In this document: piece after piece, positions 1 through 5,275 of the stretch
Numbering within the stretch: position 1 is the stretch's first letter
Layout: the number at the start of each line of letters is the position of its first letter
DNA from: a bacterium
Lineage (GTDB): Bacteria; Electryoneota; RPQS01
Assembly (NCBI GenBank): GCA_018814465.1
Contig: JAHIZR010000367.1
Span: forward strand, 1-5,275
Direction: 5' to 3'
DNA length: 5,275 nucleotides
Translations under genes and position numbers: made by a program
Notes under the pieces: model-generated
What the model was told of the DNA's origin: nothing
The model's input: only the letters and a program-made list of their open reading frames with translations
Databases searched by the model: none

Positions 1-15
1 ATATACAACGTTCAC

Positions 16-44
16 TTGACTTTTGCCAAATAATGTCGTATATT
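16..44 (+). promoter_or_regulatory. Possible sigma-70-like promoter pointing right
   Basis: TTGACT at 16-21 (5 of 6 to TTGACA) and TATATT at 39-44 (5 of 6 to TATAAT) are separated by exactly 17 bp. A transcript would start near 51. It would run through the 11-bp tandem repeat and then antisense into the symporter 3' end. The only small frame right at that point is a 36-codon ATG frame (52-162) that would be essentially leaderless and looks low-complexity. The setting is AT-rich, where such boxes arise by chance, so this may not be a functional site. Confidence 0.3.
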
Positions 45-91
45 ACATCCCATGTCAATATCGTATACCTTATATTTCATACCTTATTCGT

Positions 92-124
92 ACCGTTTTT
101 CGACCGTTTTTCGACCGTTTTTCG
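92..124. repeat. Three perfect tandem copies of an 11-bp unit
   Basis: The unit accgtttttcg occurs at 92-102, 103-113 and 114-124 with no mismatch. It is followed by the first two bases of a fourth copy and preceded by a decayed version (accttattcgt, 81-91). The period is about one turn of the DNA helix, so each T-tract faces the same side. The region is non-coding on current evidence. This could be a replication-slippage microsatellite, a bent-DNA element or repeated protein-binding sites. Confidence 0.85.
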
Positions 125-146
125 ACAGATTTGAATTCCTATTTCA

Positions 147-167
147 AATTTCTAATTTCTAATTTTC
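147..167. repeat. Short 7-bp AT-rich repeat
   Basis: aatttct is present twice head to tail (147-153, 154-160), followed by the near copy aattttc (161-167). It lies about 20 bp beyond the 11-bp repeat. It is probably simple-sequence drift in an AT-rich spacer; no function is suggested. Confidence 0.5.
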
Positions 168-240
168 AACCACTTCCCCAGTTCGTTCGGTCAAAAAAAG
201 TTTTCGCCTACATTATGTATAGTAACTTCCACCCCGCCGA

Positions 241-260
241 GGCTCCCGTCCCCGGGTGCC
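241..260 (-). other. GC-rich hairpin with GNRA-type loop after the symporter gene
   Basis: On the minus strand the segment reads GGCACCCG, GGGA, CGGGAGCC. The 8-nt arms pair fully except for one A-A mismatch, and the GGGA loop fits the GNRA class. It lies 67 nt past the symporter stop, in a GC-rich patch within AT-rich DNA. The bases that follow in the direction of transcription are G-rich rather than T-rich, so it is not a standard Rho-independent terminator. It could stabilise the 3' end of the mRNA or belong to a dispersed REP-like repeat; the flanking word TGTCATTCC would suit the latter. Confidence 0.45.
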
Positions 261-327
261 CGGAATGACAGCTTTGGGATTTCCATATGAAGGCTTAAAC
301 ATGCGCACCCCTTGACTGAGTTCTACG

Positions 328-1791
328 CTAAGCTTTTCGGGAAGAAGGCTTCCCGAGCAACGTTCCGACAATCACGGCCACTGTCGCAAACGCGAAGGAA
401 ACCGCTCGTTCGGAAATAATGTCTCGCAGCCCCGGCACTTCCGCCCAGATGATCGTTGTCACCGCTCCGGTCAGCATTCCGGCGAGGATCCCGGCCGAAT
501 TCACTCGCTTCCAGTGTAAAGATAACAGCAGCGCGGGACCGAAAGATGATCCTAACCCTGACCAAGCATAAGAAACCATTTTATAGATCAGATTCTGTGT
601 GCTGACTGCCAGCAGAAAACCGCCGACTCCGACGCAGATCGTAACCAATCTGCTCAACAGCACCATCCTTGCCTGTGACGGAACCCGCCCGAGCGCTTTC
701 GAATAGAAATCCTCTACAACTGTCGACGTCGCCACGAGCAACTGACTGTCCGCGGTTGACATCATCGCCGCAACTGCTCCCGAAATCAGGATGCCCGCTA
801 TCCACGCCGGGAATAAGTAATTCGTTAACACCGGCAGAATGCGCTCTTTATCGAGCATCCCGCTTCCGTCGAGCAGTAAGTTCTCCGGAATGATTCCGCC
901 GTAAAGCAATCCGATCCCGACCAGCCCTACGAAAACCGCTCCACCATAGGCAAAAATTGTCCAGACATAAGCCACAATCTTGCTCTGGGGAAGATCCGAA
1001 GTTGAACGAATCGCCATGAACTTTGTCACCAGATGCGGCTGTCCCATGTAACCCAAACCCCACGACAAACCACCAATAACCAAAGCCGCCGCCGCCCAAC
1101 CCGTGTTCCCCCCTACCCAGCTTGCTGTCTGTCGCGTCGCTTCCAGTGCGACACTCAGATCAATTCCCTTATCCCAAAGCAAAAAGAAGCCGAGAACCGG
1201 AAGCACAACAAGCGTCACGATCATCAACACTCCCTGGACAACATCCGTCCAGCAGACCGCCAGGAAACCTCCCATCGTCGTGTAACCGACAATAACTACC
1301 GCACCCAAAACCATGCCCCAAAAATGCGGAATGCTAAAGGTGGCATTCAGAACCTTCCCCGCTCCGATAAACTGCGCGCCCACATAGAAAGAGAAGAAAA
1401 ATACGATAATCAGCATGCTGACCACACGCACAAGATTGACCTGCCCGCCCGCGCGCTGAAAAAGATATTCCGGCAGCGTAATCGCGCCGCAGGCTTCACT
1501 CTCCACGCGTAGTTTATGGGCGATCATCTTCCATGAAAAGAAGATGCCCGCCACACATCCGAATACCGTCCATAATTCACCTTTGCCTAACCAGAACACT
1601 GCGCCTGACAATCCCAATAGCAGCCATGATGACTCAGCAGCGGTTCTCTCCGAGAGGGCTATTACCCATGAACCGAGCCGGCGACCTCCGATGATGAAAT
1701 CTTCCTTCGTGCGATTCAGTTTCCATGTGAGCGCGCCAACCGCCAGAATCAGCACAAGGTAAATCAGTAATCCTAAGAATGGAGTATTCAT
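328..1791 (-). CDS. putP: Sodium/proline symporter (SSS family, PutP type)
   Basis: This is an inner-membrane secondary transporter that should import L-proline with Na+. The 487 residues match the usual PutP length (about 500) and contain roughly 13 hydrophobic segments. Recognisable blocks include IIGGRRLGSWVIALS (33-47), GGFLAVCWTDVVQG (174-187), GLGYMGQPH (245-253) and MSTADSQLLVATS (344-356). By alignment from memory with E. coli PutP, the proline-site residues Tyr140, Trp244 and Tyr248 correspond to Tyr136, Trp244 and Tyr248 here, and the Na+-site Ser340/Thr341 to Ser345/Thr346. The helix-2 segment differs: ERTAAESSW (48-56) puts Ala52 where PutP has the essential Asp55, with Glu53 next to it. 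The ATG start is the only methionine before helix 1; AGGA lies just 2 nt upstream, closer than normal. The gene follows the methyltransferase by 83 bp and could have its own promoter. Another SSS substrate is possible, but the binding residues favour proline. Confidence 0.88.
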   Translation of the reverse strand: MNTPFLGLLIYLVLILAVGALTWKLNRTKEDFIIGGRRLGSWVIALSERTAAESSWLLLGLSGAVFWLGKGELWTVFGCVAGIFFSWKMIAHKLRVESEACGAITLPEYLFQRAGGQVNLVRVVSMLIIVFFFSFYVGAQFIGAGKVLNATFSIPHFWGMVLGAVVIVGYTTMGGFLAVCWTDVVQGVLMIVTLVVLPVLGFFLLWDKGIDLSVALEATRQTASWVGGNTGWAAAALVIGGLSWGLGYMGQPHLVTKFMAIRSTSDLPQSKIVAYVWTIFAYGGAVFVGLVGIGLLYGGIIPENLLLDGSGMLDKERILPVLTNYLFPAWIAGILISGAVAAMMSTADSQLLVATSTVVEDFYSKALGRVPSQARMVLLSRLVTICVGVGGFLLAVSTQNLIYKMVSYAWSGLGSSFGPALLLSLHWKRVNSAGILAGMLTGAVTTIIWAEVPGLRDIISERAVSFAFATVAVIVGTLLGKPSSRKA

Positions 1792-1874
1792 AATCCTGCA
1801 TTCGTTAGACAGACGAGACTATAATCAGTGCTTCCGTGTCCGATAGAACCCGAGCGGCCTCCCATGAAGAACCC

Positions 1875-2531
1875 TCAATCACCCTTTTTAAAAAGGGAAA
1901 TATCTCCATTTCGCGTCAATATCTTCCACCCGAATCGCTCTGCTAACCATGAGAGCGTCTGTTCACAATAGAATCCGACATGTGTAGCATCCCGAATATA
2001 CCACCAGTCCTGGAAACTCATATCCTCACGATAGTTTCCCGTGACGATTTCCAGCAGCCCCGCGGGCTTTAAAAGACTATTCAACCTCTCGAATTCCATT
2101 CGAGGCTGATGAAAATGTTCGACAACCTCACCACAGAATATAAAATCGTATTTCCGCTGAAGCACTTCAGGATTATTGAAAAAAAACGGATCGAAGCTGC
2201 TGGTTTCAGATCCTGACTTGCTCATCAGCTCCGCTACAACCTTCGCAGGACCGCAACCGTAATCCAATCCCACGTCACCATGCGAAACTCGCTCCAGCAG
2301 AGGCCGCAAAAGTTGCAGGAGGTACGCGCGATAGGTTTCGTTATTAATGTCATCTCTGTGATGCGCATAGCGCTCCCGCTCTTGCGCGCTGTCGGGGAAG
2401 CTTGCCGGATCAGTAAATATCAGCGAACAACCGGCACATCTAAAAAATTCCCGTTGCTGAGTCCCGGCAAACCGAAGTGTCTGCTCCGCTGAACAAAGCG
2501 GACAAACAGGAGCTTGCGATGATCTTTTCAA
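1875..2531 (-). CDS. Class I SAM-dependent methyltransferase with N-terminal zinc ribbon
   Basis: A probable cytoplasmic methyltransferase of 218 residues. The N-terminus carries two CxxC knuckles, Cys10/Cys13 and Cys32/Cys35, as in zinc-ribbon methyltransferases of the Methyltransf_23 kind. The Rossmann part follows: motif I LDYGCGPAKVVAEL (89-102), an acidic SSFDPF (111-116) at the end of strand 2, and DFIFCGEVVEHF (129-140) containing the EVVEH motif. The C-terminal WWYIRDATHVGFY (176-188) is typical of this subgroup. The start is TTG; there is no ATG upstream of the first zinc knuckle, and the TTG overlaps the acyltransferase stop in a TTGA arrangement, which suggests translational coupling. 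The acceptor is unknown. Relatives act on sugars, lipids and small metabolites, and the partner gene points to a glycan or a surface or secondary product. The last codons fall on a 16-bp palindrome (1882-1897). Confidence 0.82.
   Translation of the reverse strand: MKRSSQAPVCPLCSAEQTLRFAGTQQREFFRCAGCSLIFTDPASFPDSAQERERYAHHRDDINNETYRAYLLQLLRPLLERVSHGDVGLDYGCGPAKVVAELMSKSGSETSSFDPFFFNNPEVLQRKYDFIFCGEVVEHFHQPRMEFERLNSLLKPAGLLEIVTGNYREDMSFQDWWYIRDATHVGFYCEQTLSWLAERFGWKILTRNGDISLFKKGD
1882..1897. repeat. 16-bp perfect palindrome at the methyltransferase 3' end
   Basis: CCCTTTTTAAAAAGGG is fully self-complementary. It encodes the LFKKG part of the methyltransferase C-terminus and ends four bases before the stop codon. 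As RNA it could form a six-pair stem with a UUAA loop, but no T-run follows on the minus strand. Such CCCTTTTTAAAAAGGG cores are familiar from dispersed repeats in environmental genomes, so it may be a repeat remnant that reshaped the gene end. Confidence 0.5.
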
Positions 2532-3625
2532 GCCGTCCGCGAATATCTGGCTTTTATACGAAGGAAGAAAGATTCATAATAGCGATAGCTTAACCATGCC
2601 ACGAAGATGACGACTATCAATGAAATAACAAAAACCAATACCAGATTGTCCAGCAGCGCTGCAGGCAGGACTTTCTTTATCACGTTGTAAGTAAGCATAT
2701 GCATCAAATAGACTCCATAGCTCACTTTACCTACAAATCGAGCGATCGGCGACGCCAGCACTCCCTTCAGCCAGTGATCTTCGCGAATGGCGCAGCTGAT
2801 CATGGTTATCGTCAGCAGAAGAATAATGAATAGAGTGTTCAGCGGCGTTGTAACATTAAGCAGGATGATGAACGTCATCAGCACAATGACAGCGATTAAC
2901 GGCATCCATGCCTGACCCAAATATCTGCGAACCGAATTGAAACCACGTTCCGAATGAAGCAGATGAGCCGTAATAACGCCTAAACATAACCCCTCCGAAG
3001 TGCTCAGAATAATCTTCAGAGTCAGAAAGCCTCCCGCAAAAGTGTCATCGAGCAGACCGTTATCTGCCGCCTCCCGCACAACAATCAGCAGTATCGCCAA
3101 TAAAACCGGCCAGAACCGGCTCAAATATTTCTCGATCAAGGGCCAAACTAAATAGAACTGCATCTCCGTAGCCAGCGCCCATGCAAAATAAAAAATCACT
3201 CGATTATTTATCATATCAAGCGTGACAAACCAATTCGAGGTATACGTCAGAAAGTACTTCAGATTGCTCATATACTGAAGGCCGTATACGGAATTCGGTT
3301 CTACGAGCTTTACCGCTATGATGTACAGGATTATTACGGTATAATAAAGGGGATAAATGCGGAGGCTGCGGCGGATATGAAAATTTTTCAGCGACATCCG
3401 CCCATGCTTTTCCCTTTCACGAAGCAGAAGTGTCGTGATCAGAAATCCGCTGATAATGAAAAAAAGATGGAATACGTAGACACTGATATATCCCGGCAGT
3501 GTTCCCGACGGCATGAAATGGCCTGCCGTATGATGCCAGACCACCGATATGATGGCAAGACCACGCAATCCATCGAGGGAATTGAACGATTTTGTCGCGC
3601 GAAACTGCTCGTAGGTTGGAAGCAT
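2528..3625 (-). CDS. Membrane acyltransferase-3 family protein (OafA/YrhL type)
   Basis: An integral membrane protein of 365 residues, expected to move an acyl group (commonly acetyl) from the cytoplasm onto a sugar or other acceptor in the envelope. The family signatures are in order. LDGLRGLAIISVVWHH (17-32) has Arg21-x10-His32. FFIISGFLIT (55-64) comes next, then RRSLRIYPLYY (85-95) with its arginine pair. WALATEMQFYLVWP (149-162) contains the conserved Glu154, and GKVSYGVYLMH (299-309) lies near the end. About ten hydrophobic helices are visible. There is no extra C-terminal SGNH domain, so this is the short stand-alone form. The ATG start lacks an obvious Shine-Dalgarno sequence. The gene shares a TTGA overlap with the methyltransferase, so the two are surely co-transcribed. 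Parts are clearly AT-rich (19 and 22 G+C in two counted 60-base lines). Acceptor and acyl donor cannot be read from the sequence. Confidence 0.88.
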   Translation of the reverse strand: MLPTYEQFRATKSFNSLDGLRGLAIISVVWHHTAGHFMPSGTLPGYISVYVFHLFFIISGFLITTLLLREREKHGRMSLKNFHIRRSLRIYPLYYTVIILYIIAVKLVEPNSVYGLQYMSNLKYFLTYTSNWFVTLDMINNRVIFYFAWALATEMQFYLVWPLIEKYLSRFWPVLLAILLIVVREAADNGLLDDTFAGGFLTLKIILSTSEGLCLGVITAHLLHSERGFNSVRRYLGQAWMPLIAVIVLMTFIILLNVTTPLNTLFIILLLTITMISCAIREDHWLKGVLASPIARFVGKVSYGVYLMHMLTYNVIKKVLPAALLDNLVLVFVISLIVVIFVAWLSYRYYESFFLRIKARYSRTA

Positions 3626-3696
3626 CTAAAACACTTGGGATCCGCAGTTATGAAGTGGGCGTCAGCAAGTAATCGATCACCCTTGAAGGAGTATAG

Positions 3697-3725
3697 CTAA
3701 TACCATTACGGCCATTACTGTCCAA
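3697..3725 (-). promoter_or_regulatory. Possible promoter of the acyltransferase/methyltransferase pair
   Basis: On the minus strand TTGGAC (3720-3725) and TATTAG (3697-3702) are spaced 17 bp apart, about 70 nt before the acyltransferase ATG. The boxes are only partial matches; TATACT (3690-3695) is a better -10 word but has no matching -35. The 17-bp spacer consists almost wholly of two direct copies of GTAATGG (3703-3709 and 3712-3718, period 9), which could be a regulator site or chance. Read-through from the tRNA promoter is an alternative source of transcription. Confidence 0.28.
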
Positions 3726-3744
3726 GATTGTTCGAACTTGAGAT

Positions 3745-3819
3745 TGGAGCGGATGACGGGACTCGAACCCGCAACCTCCAGCTTGGGAAGCTGACACTCT
3801 ACCATTGAGTTACATCCGC
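3745..3819 (-). tRNA. tRNA-Gly, anticodon CCC, CCA encoded
   Basis: A 75-nt cloverleaf can be folded. The acceptor stem is a perfect GCGGATG with CATCCGC. The D arm is ACTC/GAGT around AATGGTA. The anticodon stem TCAGC/GCTGG carries the loop TTCCCAA, giving anticodon CCC (plus-strand 3785-3787), which reads GGG. The T arm is GCGGG/CCCGT with loop TTCGAGT. The discriminator is T, as expected for bacterial glycine tRNA, and is followed by a genomic CCA at 3745-3747. The gene sits 19 bp after the peptidase stop codon on the same strand, with its own likely promoter overlapping that gene. No T-run terminator is evident in the 119 bp before the acyltransferase. There is no sign of an intron or a damaged arm. 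Confidence 0.96.
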
Positions 3820-3835
3820 TTGAAAACTTTTTGAT

Positions 3836-3864
3836 AATTTACTTGTTTTCGAGGTGCTTGTCAA
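3836..3864 (-). promoter_or_regulatory. Probable tRNA-Gly promoter nested in the peptidase gene end
   Basis: A perfect -35 box TTGACA (3859-3864) lies 17 bp upstream of TAAATT (3836-3841, 4 of 6 to TATAAT). The -10 box ends 16 nt before the first base of the mature tRNA, which leaves a leader of about 9 nt for RNase P to remove. The -35 box falls in the codons for Leu-Asp-Lys near the peptidase C-terminus, and the -10 box contains that gene's TAA stop. Spacing and position fit a sigma-70 tRNA promoter well; this is inferred from sequence only. Confidence 0.6.
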
Positions 3865-5275
3865 GGAATTCCACTACCGAAGAATACGCTTTTATGCGGT
3901 TCGCAGTCTTGCTGATACCGTGCCCCTCGTCCTCAAACAGCAAATACTCTACCTCTCCTCCGTTCGCGTGAATAGCCTCGGCAATCTGATCGGCTTCCGA
4001 TTGCGGAACCCGCGGATCATTCGCACCCTGAATCAGCATCAATGGTGCGGAAATTTTATCCACATGAGTTAAGGGCGAAATCGAGGTCAAGAATTCACTA
4101 TCCTGCTCAAGACTGCCGTACTCCGCTTCGCGAAGCGCACGGCGATAGGGACCGGTATTCTCAAGGAACGTCACAAAATTCGATATCCCGACAATGCTCA
4201 CTCCCGCCGCCCACAGGTCAGGATAAGTCGCAAGATTGGACAATACCATGAAGCCACCGTAGCTGCCGCCCATTATCGCAAGCTTCTTATCATTCACGAT
4301 CTTCTGCTTCTTCAGCCACTTCGCCGCATATTCGATATCCGTGACTGAATCCATCCTTTTCTCCACATTGTCCAGAGCCAAATATTCCCTTCCGTAACCC
4401 GATGAACCACGAATATTCGGTTCAAGAATCGCATAGCCATTGTAAAGAAAATACTGAATCAAGCCCGACATATCCGGACGCGCCTGAGATTCCGGTCCCC
4501 CGTGAACCCAAACGATTACCGGAACCGACTTCTGATCCGTCTCCGGCAGATACCACAAGGCCGGAATCTTTCTTCCGTCAAAGGACTCATACTCGATCAA
4601 CTCCGGATCCTTAAACACCGCATAGGCCACTCCCCCGGTTGCGCTGTGAGTCACCTGTCTTAACAGCTCGGACTCGGTTTCATAAAACCATATGTCAAAC
4701 GGACGTGTGGACGATCCAAACGACATCGCGATGCGTTCGCCGTTCGCGGAATATTCAATACTGCGAAAGACACCGTTCGGAAAACGGTATGCGCCAACGA
4801 CGCTGTTCGTCTCCAGGTTTTTGAAGTTAAACTTCGAATACCCCGAATCATTGATAATCCAAACCAGCGAATTCCCGTTTGGCGAAACCGCCAACAGCTC
4901 GACATCCCAATCAGGAGTTTCGATCCATTCGATCTTTTCATCAACAATCGAATAGTGAGCCACTCCAAGAAAATCGCGATTTTGATCGCACAACAGGTAG
5001 AAGCCTTCCGATGTTCCGTCCCATTGCGGACTGCTGAAGACCGCATCCCCTTCATGCTCCGTTAGAAGTCTCGTTTCATGGGTTTCGAAATCGTAAAGAA
5101 AAATATCGCTGTTCACATTGGAATGATGCCGCACATAGAGCAGATACCTGTCATCAGGTGAAAAACCCACTACCTGATTGTATCCTTCGGCCTCGATCAG
5201 CATCACCGGCGCCTGCTGTGAAATGGAATGATAATAGATATCGAAATCGGTTTTATTCCGTTCATTACTCACATA
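3839..5275 (-). CDS. S9 family (prolyl oligopeptidase-type) serine peptidase, N-terminus outside the window
   Basis: This protein should cleave short peptides, often next to proline or releasing N-terminal dipeptides or acyl-amino acids. The 478 visible codons hold blades of a beta-propeller, with WD40-like strands such as GFSPDDRYLLYV (36-47, counted from the GTG at 5272) and IEYSANGERIAMSF (172-185). The alpha/beta-hydrolase domain follows from about 230. It has HGGP (257-260), RGSSGYGREY (288-297), nucleophile Ser337 in GGSYGG, Asp419 in GANDPRVP, and His451 in DEGHG, so the catalytic triad is complete. The GTG at 5272-5270 is unlikely to be the true start: the frame stays open to the edge, and YVSNERNKTDFDIYY is a normal propeller strand rather than an N-terminus. 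Family members usually have about 600-700 residues, so roughly 150-200 are missing, including any signal peptide. Cellular location is therefore unknown. The subfamily (dipeptidyl or acylaminoacyl peptidase) cannot be settled. Confidence 0.9.
   Translation of the reverse strand, partial: YVSNERNKTDFDIYYHSISQQAPVMLIEAEGYNQVVGFSPDDRYLLYVRHHSNVNSDIFLYDFETHETRLLTEHEGDAVFSSPQWDGTSEGFYLLCDQNRDFLGVAHYSIVDEKIEWIETPDWDVELLAVSPNGNSLVWIINDSGYSKFNFKNLETNSVVGAYRFPNGVFRSIEYSANGERIAMSFGSSTRPFDIWFYETESELLRQVTHSATGGVAYAVFKDPELIEYESFDGRKIPALWYLPETDQKSVPVIVWVHGGPESQARPDMSGLIQYFLYNGYAILEPNIRGSSGYGREYLALDNVEKRMDSVTDIEYAAKWLKKQKIVNDKKLAIMGGSYGGFMVLSNLATYPDLWAAGVSIVGISNFVTFLENTGPYRRALREAEYGSLEQDSEFLTSISPLTHVDKISAPLMLIQGANDPRVPQSEADQIAEAIHANGGEVEYLLFEDEGHGISKTANRIKAYSSVVEFLDKHLENK

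Larger units (their letters stand above)
1..327. other. Gene-free, AT-rich region downstream of the symporter
   Basis: No convincing protein gene or structural RNA was found on either strand. An 81-codon open frame (23-268, plus) begins at a TTG, has no ribosome binding site, reads through the tandem repeat and resembles no family I know. The region does hold a TTGACT/TATATT promoter-like pair (16-44), an 11-bp tandem repeat (92-124), a 7-bp repeat (147-167), and a GC-rich patch from about 232 to 263 with a strong hairpin. The 7-bp word tcgtata occurs at 36-42 and again at 61-67. On the minus strand this would be the 3' flank of the symporter gene. No stem followed by a T-run is present, so no classical intrinsic terminator can be called. 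Confidence 0.6.

Noticed and set aside
193..207. T-run on the minus strand as an intrinsic terminator for the symporter
   Set aside because: CTTTTTTT on the minus strand is not preceded directly by a GC-rich stem; the strong hairpin at 241-260 is over 40 nt away.
23..268. 81-codon open frame on the plus strand starting at TTG
   Set aside because: There is no ribosome binding site, it starts within the promoter-like boxes, runs through the tandem repeat and the hairpin, and has low-complexity content unlike any known family.
1033..1512. 159-codon open frame antisense to the symporter
   Set aside because: It lies entirely inside a well-supported gene on the other strand and its composition (many H, R, N, T, Q) is typical of an antisense shadow.
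1818..1823. TATAGT as a -10 box for the symporter on the minus strand
   Set aside because: No TTGACA-like hexamer is found 16-18 bp upstream, so a promoter call is not supported, although the 83-bp gap leaves room for one.
3745..3768. tRNA-Gly 3' end as an attachment site of an integrated element
   Set aside because: No second copy of the tRNA 3' segment was found in the window and no integrase gene is present.
4660..5055. 131-codon frame on the same strand within the peptidase gene
   Set aside because: It is out of frame with a clear S9 peptidase, is rich in R, S and C, and matches no domain; a shadow frame, not evidence of a frameshift.
1..5275. CRISPR array, toxin-antitoxin, or phage-defence system
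   Set aside because: There are no regularly spaced 25-40 bp repeats and no paired small genes, and none of the four protein genes belongs to a defence family.

Overview
The window looks like an ordinary stretch of bacterial chromosome. GC content is moderate: single 60-base lines that I counted range from about 32% to 57%. All recognisable genes lie on the minus strand. They encode bacterial families (PutP-type Na+/proline symporter, zinc-ribbon SAM methyltransferase, OafA-type acyltransferase, S9 peptidase), and the tRNA gene encodes its own CCA end. Shine-Dalgarno motifs are weak or absent before the visible starts. The taxon cannot be fixed from this; an uncultured Gram-negative lineage, perhaps of the FCB group, is a guess.

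In transcription order (high to low coordinates) the layout is as follows. The window opens inside an S9 prolyl-oligopeptidase-family gene (3839-5275), which continues past the right edge. A tRNA-Gly(CCC) follows 19 bp later (3745-3819); its probable promoter, a perfect TTGACA box with 17-bp spacing, lies in the last codons of the peptidase gene. After 119 bp comes a two-gene unit. It consists of a membrane acyltransferase-3 protein (2528-3625) and a SAM-dependent methyltransferase (1875-2531), whose TTG start overlaps the acyltransferase stop codon. After 83 bp comes a Na+/proline symporter (328-1791). The final 327 bp (1-327) hold no convincing gene. They contain an 11-bp tandem repeat, a promoter-like pair of boxes on the plus strand, and a GC-rich hairpin with a GNRA-type loop.

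Functionally, a peptidase that releases peptides and a proline transporter would fit peptide and amino-acid scavenging, but they are separate transcription units and the link is only suggestive. The acyltransferase/methyltransferase pair probably modifies a glycan or other surface or secondary metabolite. It sits directly downstream of a tRNA 3' end, a common site for inserted islets, but no integrase or att repeat is visible. I found no clear sign of a new multi-gene system. The points most worth a second look are the altered cation-site segment of the symporter, the tRNA promoter nested in the peptidase gene, and the small repeats and hairpins.
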